NCBI GenBank assembly: GCA_039812705.1
Contig: JBDIBA010000024.1
Coordinates: 1-29,783 of the forward strand
Direction: 5' to 3'
Source: JBDIBA01 sp039812705
GTDB lineage: Bacteria > Actinomycetota > Acidimicrobiia > Acidimicrobiales > JBBSGY01
DNA length: 29,783 nt
Shown here: one piece after another, positions 14,497 through 22,481 of the stretch
Numbering within the stretch: position 1 is the first letter of the stretch
Layout: each line of letters starts with the position of its first letter
The notes under the pieces: generated by a model
The model's input: only the letters and a program-made list of their open reading frames with translations
The model's database searches: none
What the model was told of the DNA's origin: nothing
Made by a program: the position numbers and the translations under genes

Positions 14497-15441
14497 GTGA
14501 AGGTTGTCTTGATCATCAACCCCGCTGCGTCGTCGGTCAACCCCCGCACGCGTTTGGTCATTGAACGCGCGCTACGCAGCGGCCACGACACAACTGTTAT
14601 TGAGACAAACAAGCGCGACCACGCAACCGAGATTGCCGAAAAGGCCGTGCACGACGACACCGATGTTGTTGTTGTTTTGAGCGGCGACGGAACGGTCAAC
14701 GAGGTTGCCAACGCCCTGGCCGGCTCAAAAACCGCACTGGCTGCACTGCCCGGCGGTTCGACAAACGTCTTTTGCAGATCAGTCAACATGACCAATGACC
14801 CTGTCGAAGCAACGGGCATCTTGTTGCACTTGCTTGCTAATGACAAGCCGCGTTCGATCGGCCTCGGCTCTGCAGATGGCCGATACTTCTTGATGAACGT
14901 GGGCGTTGGTTTCGATGCTGCGGTGGTTGAACGCGCGGAACGAAAGTCTTGGATCAAGCGTTATGCCGGACATCCTTATTTCGCACTCGTGGCAATGCTG
15001 CAATGGGGCCGCACCGCAGCCAAGCGTGACGCAGACTTCCTAGTCAACTTTGACGCCGAGAATGCAAAGACCAAACCGGCTTCGGTCGAGAGCTTCTTGA
15101 CACTTTGCTTGAACGCAAACCCCTATACATACATGGGTCAATTGCCCTTTGACATTGCACCCGAGGCAAACTTTCAAAGCGGCTTAGCTGCCATCAGCAT
15201 TCACAGACGTGCGTTGCCAACGATGGTTGGTGTGTTGCTCACTGCACTAAAGAGCGGTCGACGCATCACATCTAGTTCGCGTGTTGACTATCGAAGCGAC
15301 ATCAAGCACTTGCGGATTACCAGCGACAAACCATTTCCCTACCAGGTTGATGGCGAGTTCCTTGGAGAAGTCAATGAGCTTGACCTCAAACACCACACCA
15401 ACGCGCTGCTTGTCTACGCACCCATGCCAGACACGCAATAA
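14497..15441 (+). CDS. Diacylglycerol kinase / YegS-like lipid kinase
   Basis: The 314-residue protein has the DAGK catalytic domain: IINPAAS at the N-terminus, the nucleotide-binding VVLSGDGTVNEVANAL at about residues 58-73, and LPGGSTNVFCRSVN at about 84-97. The C-terminal half is the lipid-binding beta sandwich (FLMNVGVGFDAAVVE onward). It should phosphorylate diacylglycerol or a related lipid at the inner membrane face. The start is GTG at 14497, only two bases after the sigma factor stop, so it is likely made by coupled translation in the same operon. Its stop is one base from the stop of the convergent pdtaS. The link between a stress sigma factor and lipid phosphorylation is suggested by gene order only. 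Confidence 0.92.
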   Translation: MKVVLIINPAASSVNPRTRLVIERALRSGHDTTVIETNKRDHATEIAEKAVHDDTDVVVVLSGDGTVNEVANALAGSKTALAALPGGSTNVFCRSVNMTNDPVEATGILLHLLANDKPRSIGLGSADGRYFLMNVGVGFDAAVVERAERKSWIKRYAGHPYFALVAMLQWGRTAAKRDADFLVNFDAENAKTKPASVESFLTLCLNANPYTYMGQLPFDIAPEANFQSGLAAISIHRRALPTMVGVLLTALKSGRRITSSSRVDYRSDIKHLRITSDKPFPYQVDGEFLGEVNELDLKHHTNALLVYAPMPDTQ

Positions 15442-15442
15442 C

Positions 15443-16918
15443 TCAGTCGTTATCGGGGTCAACAAGCGGAACGGCAATGTGAACTTCGGTGCCGCCGCCG
15501 TGGGGACTGTTAAACGCAATGCTTCCCCGCAGCTGGGTTTCAACAAGGCTGCGAACAATCGCCAAACCGAGGCTCTTTGTCTTGCCTGCAACCACCTGGT
15601 CTGAAATGCCACAACCGTTGTCGCTCACCCTGATGTCAACGGTTTCACGATCGTTCGCCATGGCAACGCCCACACAGCAAACAAAGTCGGGGTCGTCTTC
15701 ATGCCAACCCACAAAAGCGTGCTCGACAGCATTGGCAAGAATCTCCGCAAGAACAACTGCAAGTGGTGTTGCAATTTCGGCGCTGACTTCACCGGGGTCA
15801 CCCTCGGACTCAAAAGCAATCTCGCGTTCTGAATGTGAAGTCTCTGACGCAACACTGATAAGCGGATCAATCAGCTCCTTAAAGGCAAGCTGTTCGCTGG
15901 CATCGCGAGACAGAATCTCGTGAACAAGCGCAATTGACCGCACGCGGCGGTGTGCTTCATCGAGAGCGGTCCTTGCCGGGCCGACTCTCAAACGCCTGGC
16001 TTGCAAGCCCAGCAGCGACGAGATCGTCTGCAAGTTGTTCTTCACGCGATGGTGAATCTCGCGGATAGTTGCGTCTTTGGATATCAACAAGCGATCGAGA
16101 CGACGAAGGTCGGTGACATCGCGCATCAACACAAGTGCGCCGTCAACAACGCCGTCTGACTTGAGCGGAACGCCCACAATGCTGAGGCTGACGCTGAGAC
16201 GCGGCTCGAACTCTCTAACCACGGGCTGGCCAAGGTCAAACATTTGGTCAGTAACGGTGTCGTCAATGCCCACCTCAACCAAACGCGCACCCAAAACATT
16301 GGTAAGAAAACCCATGCGGTGCATGCAGTTCATTGCGTTTGGCGATGCAAACTGAATGCGACGCTCCGAGTTCACAATCAAACAGCCGTCACCAATGCGC
16401 GGAGAGGTCTTGTCTTCGATCAATTCATCGAAGGGGAACTCTCCTCTCGAAATCATCTTTGCCAGGCGACTAAACACGTCCAAATAAGAACGCTCCAATT
16501 GGCCCGGACGACGATTGAATGACAGTGCCGATTCGCGCGACAGGACAGCAATGACCTTGTCATCGCAGACAACCGGGATGCACTGCACACGAATGGATTC
16601 GCCGGTGGTCATCAACTGCTCGTCGCCATCGACCATTTCTTGCAGGCGCCAGGTTCGTGCAACAGTCGGACGCTCCGCTTCGTCGATCAAGCGACCGATC
16701 AGGACGTCTAAGTGAGATGTCTGGCTTGTTGTTGGCCGCGCTTGACCGACAACAACGAATCGCGTGCCCTCACTGCCGACAACCGGCACAAAGAGCAGCA
16801 GATCTGAAAACGAAAGGTCGCTGAGCGAGCCCCATGCGTTGACCAGCCGCGTGAGATGCGCAATCTCGCGATCTTCAAGAGCCGAATACTCCTTGACAAG
16901 GAGTTCAAGTGAGCTCAT
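15443..16918 (-). CDS. pdtaS: PdtaS-type cytosolic sensor histidine kinase
   Basis: The 491-residue protein is alignable by eye with mycobacterial PdtaS over its whole length. It has an N-terminal GAF domain (HLTRLVNAWGSLSDLSFSDL), a PAS domain ending DGALVLMRDVTDLRRLDR, and a HisKA_2 domain (SKDATIREIHHRVKNNLQTI, phosphoacceptor His near residue 289). A HATPase_c domain follows with N box EILANAVEHAF, G1 SDNGCGIS and SLGLAIVRSLVE. No membrane segment is present, as in the known family. The partner PdtaR, an ANTAR antiterminator that binds RNA, is not in the window. The ATG start at 16918 lies 46 bases downstream of the DUF3107 gene stop on the same strand, so a shared transcript is possible. 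Confidence 0.93.
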   Translation of the reverse strand: MSSLELLVKEYSALEDREIAHLTRLVNAWGSLSDLSFSDLLLFVPVVGSEGTRFVVVGQARPTTSQTSHLDVLIGRLIDEAERPTVARTWRLQEMVDGDEQLMTTGESIRVQCIPVVCDDKVIAVLSRESALSFNRRPGQLERSYLDVFSRLAKMISRGEFPFDELIEDKTSPRIGDGCLIVNSERRIQFASPNAMNCMHRMGFLTNVLGARLVEVGIDDTVTDQMFDLGQPVVREFEPRLSVSLSIVGVPLKSDGVVDGALVLMRDVTDLRRLDRLLISKDATIREIHHRVKNNLQTISSLLGLQARRLRVGPARTALDEAHRRVRSIALVHEILSRDASEQLAFKELIDPLISVASETSHSEREIAFESEGDPGEVSAEIATPLAVVLAEILANAVEHAFVGWHEDDPDFVCCVGVAMANDRETVDIRVSDNGCGISDQVVAGKTKSLGLAIVRSLVETQLRGSIAFNSPHGGGTEVHIAVPLVDPDND

Positions 16919-16963
16919 CTGCGGAAGCCGGAAATAAGTGGATTGGGCGGAGCAGGCGGGCGC

Positions 16964-17194
16964 CTAACCCACAAATCCAATGCGGTTGGAAGCCGCAGGG
17001 CTGCCGATTTCGACGTAAGCGATCTTGTCCACGCGAGCGCCCACCTGGCGACCCGTCTTGTCTGTCAGCCAAAGCGCGTCGGTGCCTGAAAGTGCCTTGT
17101 CGATGGTCTTTTTCAGCTCATCAGCCTTGACGGAAGGGTCTAGCTCGATGTCAATTTCCTTGGCCGTCTGGATGATTCCGATGCGTACGTTCAC
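16964..17194 (-). CDS. DUF3107 family protein
   Basis: This 76-residue protein (NVRIGIIQTAKEIDIELDPS, GTDALWLTDKTGRQVGARV) belongs to DUF3107, a small actinobacterial family that includes mycobacterial TB9.4; its function is unknown. I chose the GTG at 17194 because AGGAG lies eight bases upstream and the length matches the family. A longer frame from 17230 adds twelve non-conserved residues. In mycobacteria the DUF3107 and pdtaS genes also lie in the same chromosomal neighbourhood. The dGTPase gene is divergent, with about 100 bases for both promoters. Confidence 0.9.
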   Translation of the reverse strand: MNVRIGIIQTAKEIDIELDPSVKADELKKTIDKALSGTDALWLTDKTGRQVGARVDKIAYVEIGSPAASNRIGFVG

Positions 17195-17202
17195 TGGCGC
17201 TT

Positions 17203-17207
17203 CTCCT
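17203..17207 (-). promoter_or_regulatory. Ribosome binding site for the DUF3107 gene
   Basis: AGGAG on the minus strand, eight bases before the GTG at 17194. It supports the short 76-residue product. Confidence 0.7.
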
Positions 17208-17291
17208 GAGGATTGCTGAATCGTGGCCATGGTATGCCGTCTGAGGCCATCGGCGCGGCCTCATTCCATGAGATCCCTAGACTTGGGCACC

Positions 17292-18422
17292 ATGTGTGCC
17301 GAAGACAACAACATGCGCACCGATGCCTGGGCAGCCACCATGGAAGGCCACTTTGGCGACGCCATCCGCCATGCCCATGCCGATGAGAAGGCCGAAATTG
17401 GCCCGTTTCAACCTCTCGGACGCGAGGCACGCGAGGAAATCCAGGAAATGAGCCTGGCCAAGGGCGCCACAAGGGCCCGCGGCGCGGGAAACCGCCAACG
17501 CGCCGAAGAGCCCGACCCTCAGCGGACCTGTTTCGAGCGCGACCGAGACCGGATCTTGCACTCCGCGTCCTTTCGCAGGCTTGCCGGAAAGACACAGGTT
17601 TTCGTTTTTCCCGACGACCACCAACGCACGCGGCTGACACACGCCCTTGAAGTCGCCCAAGTCGCGCTGTCCGTCGCGCGCAATCTGCGACTTAACGAGA
17701 CCCTTGCAGAAGCCATTGCAATTGGACACGACTGTGGCCACGGACCCGGTGGCCATGCCAGCGAAGACGCGCTTTCGCCGTTCGTTCCGGGCGGTTTTAA
17801 CCACGCAACTTGGGGCGCCAACGTTTCGCTTGCTCACCTCAACTTGTGCAATGAGACCCTCGACGGCATTCGCAATCACTCATGGTCGCTCCCGTCCCCC
17901 ACTACGCCCGAAGGAATTGTTGTCAGCTGGGCTGATCGCATTGCTTATGCCTGCCACGACCTTGAAGACGCGGTCGAGGCTGGCATCGTTACCTATGACA
18001 TGGTTCCCGAAGTTGTTCGTGAAAGATGCGGCACAAACAGGTCTGCGCAGTTGCGCACCTTTATTGCTTCAATGACCGAAGCGGCTGCAATGACGAACGT
18101 GGTCGGCATGACCGAGCCGATTGCGGAAGCATTGGCCGCACTGCGCAGGTTCAACTACGAGAACATCTATTTGCGCCCGGCCTCACAACATCAGGCCGAC
18201 TTGGTCATTGACGTGTTGCGACTCCTTGTTGAGTTCTACGTTGACCGACCCAACCTCATACCAAACGTGCAAGCAAAAGGTGGGCTGTCGGCGGGCAGTG
18301 ATGTTGCCCTGCACGAAAGCGTTGCATACGTGGCTGGAATGACCGACCGGTACGCATTCCAACAAGCGATCATCCACTTGGGCTGGGAGAAAGACCGCCT
18401 GCCGGCGGGAATTGACTTTTAG
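17292..18422 (+). CDS. dgt: Deoxyguanosinetriphosphate triphosphohydrolase-like HD protein (dGTPase)
   Basis: The product hydrolyses dNTPs, usually dGTP, to the nucleoside and triphosphate and so tunes the dNTP pool. Counting from the ATG at 17292 (376 residues), the HD-domain metal ligands are His117 (RLTHALEVAQ), His146-Asp147 (IGHDCGHGPGGHASEDAL) and Asp215 (SWADRIAY). The FRRLAGKTQVF segment and the start of the HD domain are typical of Dgt-like proteins. The start is uncertain: in-frame ATGs at 17223, 17268, 17292 and 17313 exist and none has a clear ribosome site. The first would overlap the DUF3107 longer frame. Its stop overlaps the stop of the convergent methyltransferase gene by four bases. 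Confidence 0.92.
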   Translation: MCAEDNNMRTDAWAATMEGHFGDAIRHAHADEKAEIGPFQPLGREAREEIQEMSLAKGATRARGAGNRQRAEEPDPQRTCFERDRDRILHSASFRRLAGKTQVFVFPDDHQRTRLTHALEVAQVALSVARNLRLNETLAEAIAIGHDCGHGPGGHASEDALSPFVPGGFNHATWGANVSLAHLNLCNETLDGIRNHSWSLPSPTTPEGIVVSWADRIAYACHDLEDAVEAGIVTYDMVPEVVRERCGTNRSAQLRTFIASMTEAAAMTNVVGMTEPIAEALAALRRFNYENIYLRPASQHQADLVIDVLRLLVEFYVDRPNLIPNVQAKGGLSAGSDVALHESVAYVAGMTDRYAFQQAIIHLGWEKDRLPAGIDF

Positions 18423-19054
18423 AACATGTGAACCGGTCGACAGTAGCGACACGGCATGAGCATTTTCTCTTGAGCTTCTTCGGGCATGCGCATTTCAATG
18501 ACGTTTACCGCTTCAACAACTCTCCGGCAACTGACAACGTGAAATGTCTTGGTGTCGGGGTCTCCGAGAAAACGAATGTGGCGCGTGCACAGGTCTTTCA
18601 GTCGATCTAGGTCAACACCTTCGGCAGCCAGGATCTTTGTCTTGTTCTCTGACCCACCAAGCGAATAGTCACCAATGCTTCCGTCGGTGCGGACAACGCG
18701 ATGACAAGGAATGATCAAAGGCATTGGATTGTTCGAACACGCCGATGCAACCGCGCGAATGGCGTTTGGCTTTCCAACTTCACGAGCCAGCCATGAGTAT
18801 GAACGCACCTCGCCATAGGGAATCTCCAACAGCTTCGCGGTAGCAAGTTGGCGAAATGGCGGCAGATTGTGAATGTCAACCTTGATCGACGCCGGTTTGT
18901 TGTGAACATGGGCGTCCAAACGCGCAGCAAACTCTGAGTCGATCGGTTGGCACGTTTTCACTTCTTTGTCGTCCGCCAAAGCAAGGGCTGTTATTCCCAA
19001 GTTGTTCGACGAAACAACCGCCATCCCCAATGGCGAGTTCCAAAGCCCTTTCAC
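18419..19054 (-). CDS. ogt: O6-alkylguanine-DNA methyltransferase fused to a C-terminal Ada-like metal-binding domain
   Basis: The protein removes O6-alkyl groups from guanine by irreversible transfer to Cys117 in PCHRVV. The helix-turn-helix and Arg/Asn hinge region (YGEVRSYSWLAREVGKPNAIRAVASACSNNP) precede it. After the usual end (SLGGSENKTKILAAEG) the protein continues about 50 residues with FLGDPDTKTFHVVSC and ending MPCRYCRPV. This His/Cys-Cys-x2-Cys pattern resembles the metal-binding domain of Ada and the short zinc modules attached to some nucleases. I chose GTG at 19054 since GGGGGA lies just before it; a TTG at 19102 would overlap mrp by eleven bases. It follows mrp on the same strand. 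Confidence 0.9.
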   Translation of the reverse strand: MKGLWNSPLGMAVVSSNNLGITALALADDKEVKTCQPIDSEFAARLDAHVHNKPASIKVDIHNLPPFRQLATAKLLEIPYGEVRSYSWLAREVGKPNAIRAVASACSNNPMPLIIPCHRVVRTDGSIGDYSLGGSENKTKILAAEGVDLDRLKDLCTRHIRFLGDPDTKTFHVVSCRRVVEAVNVIEMRMPEEAQEKMLMPCRYCRPVHMF

Positions 19055-19091
19055 AAGTCCCCCAATAGGCTTTCCGAAACGCAATGCGCCC

Positions 19092-19940
19092 TCATTTGGC
19101 AATCGATTCGTTGATCTTCAACTGAGTCCGCAAGCGCTTGGCCGGTTTGCAGTCTTGAACAACCTTTGCCAGCAACGCAAAGTCGTGAGCAACATCGGGA
19201 TCGCTGTTGCTTGCACTTGTCGGCGCACCGGTGTCTGTGTCGATTCGCAGTTGTTTGGAAAGCCGGACAGACCCGACAACTTGCGAACCCAACTCGCGTG
19301 CAATGGCATCTGCCCCACCACGTCCGAAAAGTTCGGTTTCATCGACCATGTTCTCAACGATGCCAATCAACTGACCGCCGGTTTCCTTGGCCATTGATCC
19401 GCTGCGGATCGCAACGCGCTGCGCAGATGCGCCGGGAGTTGTGACAACAAGTGTTTCTGCGTTCACAAACAATTCATTGATTGTCATTGCAACATCGCCG
19501 GTGCCCGGAGGTGTATCGATGATCAAGAACTCGGGACCGTTCCAGTAAACGTCGGTCAACATTTGCCGCAAGGCCTTGCCCAACATTGGGCCGCGCCACA
19601 TCAATGGGCGGTCTTCATCAAGGAAGTAACCCATGGACATCACTTTGACGCCATGACACTCGGGTGGGTCAAGGTCGTGTTGATTGCAAACCTCGGGAGC
19701 AGAAGTCACGCCCATCATGGATGGAATCGAAAAGCCGTAAATGTCTGCATCGAGCAAGCCAACCGTATGAGACTTGGCAAGAGACACTGCAAGATTGACA
19801 GCAACGGTGGACTTGCCGACTCCCCCCTTTCCAGATGCCACAGAAATAATGCGCGTCTCTGGAGTGATGCCGCGAGCGTGGAAAACGGGAGCCTGACCAA
19901 CGGGTTTTGGTCTGCGAGTGCTGGTTGGCTCAGTCGACAT
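19092..19940 (-). CDS. mrp: Mrp/NBP35-type P-loop ATPase
   Basis: The 282-residue protein carries the deviant Walker A SGKGGVGKST (about residue 40), a second switch VGLLDADIYGFSIPSM, and the Mrp signature LMWRGPMLGKALRQML and LIIDTPPGTGDVAMT. Mrp family members carry Fe-S clusters in apoprotein assembly, but the C-terminal CxxC is absent here (ENMVDETELFGRGGADAIA), as in some actinobacterial homologues. No N-terminal MIP18/DUF59 domain is seen. The start at 19940 is chosen because MSTEPTSTRRPKP begins the plausible protein and longer frames run into the divergent ABC-F gene. A TAGTGT box seven bases before this ATG hints at a leaderless transcript. Confidence 0.9.
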   Translation of the reverse strand: MSTEPTSTRRPKPVGQAPVFHARGITPETRIISVASGKGGVGKSTVAVNLAVSLAKSHTVGLLDADIYGFSIPSMMGVTSAPEVCNQHDLDPPECHGVKVMSMGYFLDEDRPLMWRGPMLGKALRQMLTDVYWNGPEFLIIDTPPGTGDVAMTINELFVNAETLVVTTPGASAQRVAIRSGSMAKETGGQLIGIVENMVDETELFGRGGADAIARELGSQVVGSVRLSKQLRIDTDTGAPTSASNSDPDVAHDFALLAKVVQDCKPAKRLRTQLKINESIAK

Positions 19941-19989
19941 TGCCGCAACACTAGCCAAGGGTAAACAATGACCGGCATTAGCGGCCACA

Positions 19990-21588
19990 ATGTTCACCAT
20001 GTTGCAAGTGAAGGATCTAACCGTGGAAGTGGGCGCGAGAGTCACGCTCAATTCGGCGTCCTTTACTTTGCATGCCGGGGACAAGGTCGGCCTCGTGGGT
20101 CGCAATGGTGCCGGAAAAACCACCCTCATGAAGACTCTCGGCGGTGAGCGTGAGGCAAGTTCGGGCAAGATAACCACGCAGGGCGCTGTTGGCTACCTTC
20201 GTCAAGACCCTCGCGCAGACGAAGAGAATGCAAACACTGTTGCTTTGCAACATGTTCTTTCCGGTCGTGGCTTTGACGAGATGGCCCAACGCCTGGAAAA
20301 GCTCCGCATTGCAATGGAGGAAACTCCAAGCGAAAGCAACGTCGAGCGGTACACAAAGCTGCAGCAGCGCTTTGCTGATGCCGGTGGTTACGAGGCCGAA
20401 GCCTCTGCGCGCAAGATTGTCGATGGGCTCGGGCTCAAGACTGACCGCATTGAGCTTCCTTTGCGTGTTCTTTCTGGTGGTGAGCGTCGGCGAGTTGACC
20501 TGGCCCGCATTCTTTTTGCCGGTTCAGACCTCCTAATGCTGGACGAACCGACCAACCACATCGACGTAGACGCGAAGAATTGGTTGATGGGCTTTTTGCG
20601 CAACTATCGCGGGGCGCTCTTGGTCATCAGCCACGACCTTGACCTTCTTGATGAGTCCATCAATCGCGTTCTGCATCTCGACGAAGGCCAGCTGCATGAG
20701 TACAAGGGCACCTATTCCCAGTACCGCGTGTCGCGTTCGGCCGATGAAGAGCGCCTCAGCAAACTTGCGCGCCGTCAAGAAGACGAGATTGCAAAGCTCA
20801 CCGCACAGGCCGATGCCATGCGTGGGCAAACCGCCAAGCGCGCAAGAGTCGCCCGCAACCTCGACAAGCGCGTTGAGCGCATCAACGACAACCGCGTGCA
20901 GGCTCCGACTTCGCGCAAGGCCGCTCGCTACCGCTTTCCAGACCCGCCGCATTGCGGACGTCTGGTTCTGGAAGTCAGCAATCTTTCCAAGCACTACGAC
21001 GGTCCGGCCATTTTCGAGAAGGTCAATTTTGCTGTTGAACGCGGTGAAAGGCTGTTGATTCTTGGACTCAACGGCGCCGGAAAAACATCGCTGCTCAAGA
21101 TCCTCGCTGGAAGACAGCCAGCCAATACCGGCCATTTTCGACTCGGCCTTGATGTCAGCGCCGGTTACTACGCGCAAGAACACGAAGGAATTGAGTCCGG
21201 CGTAAGCGTGATTGACCACTTACGCCGCGATGCAAACCTTGGCGACGACGAGATCCGCGACCTTCTTGCAATGTTCGAGTTGCGCGGAGACCAAGTCTTT
21301 CAAGACGCAGGAACTCTTTCTGGTGGCGAGAAAACCAAACTGGCACTCACGCAGTTGGTTGTGGGCGGACACAACTTGTTATTCCTTGACGAACCAACCA
21401 ACAACTTGGACCCTCCATCACTTGAAGCAATCGGCACGGCGCTTAGCTCCTGGAAAGGCGCGATGGTTGTAGTCAGCCACGACACACGTTTTGTTGAGCA
21501 ACTTGCGCCGCAACGCGTCTTGATGATGCCCGAGGGGACTCTCGACTACTGGAGCGACGACCTTCTCGACCTGGTCGAAATGGCCTAA
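19990..21588 (+). CDS. ABC-F family ATPase (ribosome-associated translation factor type)
   Basis: The 532-residue protein has two ABC ATPase domains and no membrane segment, as in the ABC-F family that acts on ribosomes. Domain 1 has GRNGAGKTT, LSGGERRRVDLAR and LLMLDEPTNHID; domain 2 has GLNGAGKTS, LSGGEKTKLALTQ and LLFLDEPTNNLD. The charged linker between them (RLSKLARRQEDEIAKLTAQA onward, about residues 255-310) is the P-site tRNA interaction motif region. Both domains are intact. Which ABC-F subfamily it is, housekeeping or antibiotic-resistance type, cannot be decided by eye. ATG at 19990 or at 20002 can start it. The divergent mrp begins 49 bases away. Its stop overlaps that of the GH16 gene by four bases. 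Confidence 0.93.
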   Translation: MFTMLQVKDLTVEVGARVTLNSASFTLHAGDKVGLVGRNGAGKTTLMKTLGGEREASSGKITTQGAVGYLRQDPRADEENANTVALQHVLSGRGFDEMAQRLEKLRIAMEETPSESNVERYTKLQQRFADAGGYEAEASARKIVDGLGLKTDRIELPLRVLSGGERRRVDLARILFAGSDLLMLDEPTNHIDVDAKNWLMGFLRNYRGALLVISHDLDLLDESINRVLHLDEGQLHEYKGTYSQYRVSRSADEERLSKLARRQEDEIAKLTAQADAMRGQTAKRARVARNLDKRVERINDNRVQAPTSRKAARYRFPDPPHCGRLVLEVSNLSKHYDGPAIFEKVNFAVERGERLLILGLNGAGKTSLLKILAGRQPANTGHFRLGLDVSAGYYAQEHEGIESGVSVIDHLRRDANLGDDEIRDLLAMFELRGDQVFQDAGTLSGGEKTKLALTQLVVGGHNLLFLDEPTNNLDPPSLEAIGTALSSWKGAMVVVSHDTRFVEQLAPQRVLMMPEGTLDYWSDDLLDLVEMA

Positions 21589-22472
21589 CTGCCAGTCGGT
21601 GCCGAAATCGGCGGGCCGTCCTTGGTCAGTTTCGTCACGCCGACAACTGGCTGCACGGAAACATTGTCAATCCGCGCAACCACAGTCCCGGTCCGCTTTG
21701 TCACGCCCCCAGGCATGTCCAGCTGAAGAGCCAAGTGCATTGGATGCACCATGACGTTGAGAATCTCTGGGTCGTCGGTGCGAAACACAAGGTTTCCCGC
21801 GTGAAATATCGAAATATGGTCGGGCCGCCATTCCAGCCGAACCTCTTGCGGTTGGGTGAAGTCCGCCTTCGTTCCGTTGCTGAACTGCGGATACTTGTTG
21901 CGCATTAAATCGGTGTTGTCCAGCAGCTGCGTGCCATCGTCTGGAACGCTCCCCCACCAAATGTTGTAATTCGCCGACTGGCGGTTCGGGTCATTCGTTT
22001 CGATGATGTCAATCTCGCCCTCAACCGGCCACGGCGTGCGGCGACCTTCTGGTTCCTGCGGCCACATCAAACCGGCCAGATAAACGTCCTTGCCTTTTTC
22101 GATGCTCAGCGTGAACGAAACGTCGCCGTAAACAATGTCGTGCACTTTTGGCCCGCACATGCAAAGGCCACCCATCTTCGAGCCGTCGGCAATCAAGAGG
22201 AGTTGCCCGTTTTCAACACGGACTTGCGACGGGCTCCACGTTCCGCGACCGTTCGTTGCGGAACCGTCGTAGACAACCCACTTCGATTCGTCGATCTTGG
22301 TTCCGTCAAAGGTGTCGACCATTGCTTTGTTTTCTTCAGGCACGGATGGTGGCGCACTTTTCTTTTGGTCGGACGAAAGGGCGTTGGCAATAAGGGCCAT
22401 CGAGACAACTGCGACCAAACCAACAATTAGATACGTCACAACCTTGGCGACGGTTTCGGGTTTGGCGTTCAC
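21585..22472 (-). CDS. Membrane-anchored GH16-family glycoside hydrolase-like protein
   Basis: The 295-residue protein has one N-terminal hydrophobic segment (VVTYLIVGLVAVVSMALIAN, about residues 11-30), probably an anchor, then a concanavalin-like lectin/glucanase fold. The sequence EGEIDIIETNDP contains the ExDxxE catalytic signature of GH16, with the nucleophile and acid/base glutamates present. It should cut beta-1,3 or 1,4-glucans outside the membrane, though the substrate cannot be told. The start is GTG at 22472, nine bases after the ccmH(I) stop, so it may be the last gene of the ccm transcript. Its relevance to cytochrome assembly is unclear. Confidence 0.88.
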   Translation of the reverse strand: MNAKPETVAKVVTYLIVGLVAVVSMALIANALSSDQKKSAPPSVPEENKAMVDTFDGTKIDESKWVVYDGSATNGRGTWSPSQVRVENGQLLLIADGSKMGGLCMCGPKVHDIVYGDVSFTLSIEKGKDVYLAGLMWPQEPEGRRTPWPVEGEIDIIETNDPNRQSANYNIWWGSVPDDGTQLLDNTDLMRNKYPQFSNGTKADFTQPQEVRLEWRPDHISIFHAGNLVFRTDDPEILNVMVHPMHLALQLDMPGGVTKRTGTVVARIDNVSVQPVVGVTKLTKDGPPISAPTGS

Positions 22473-22481
22473 GCGCTCAGC

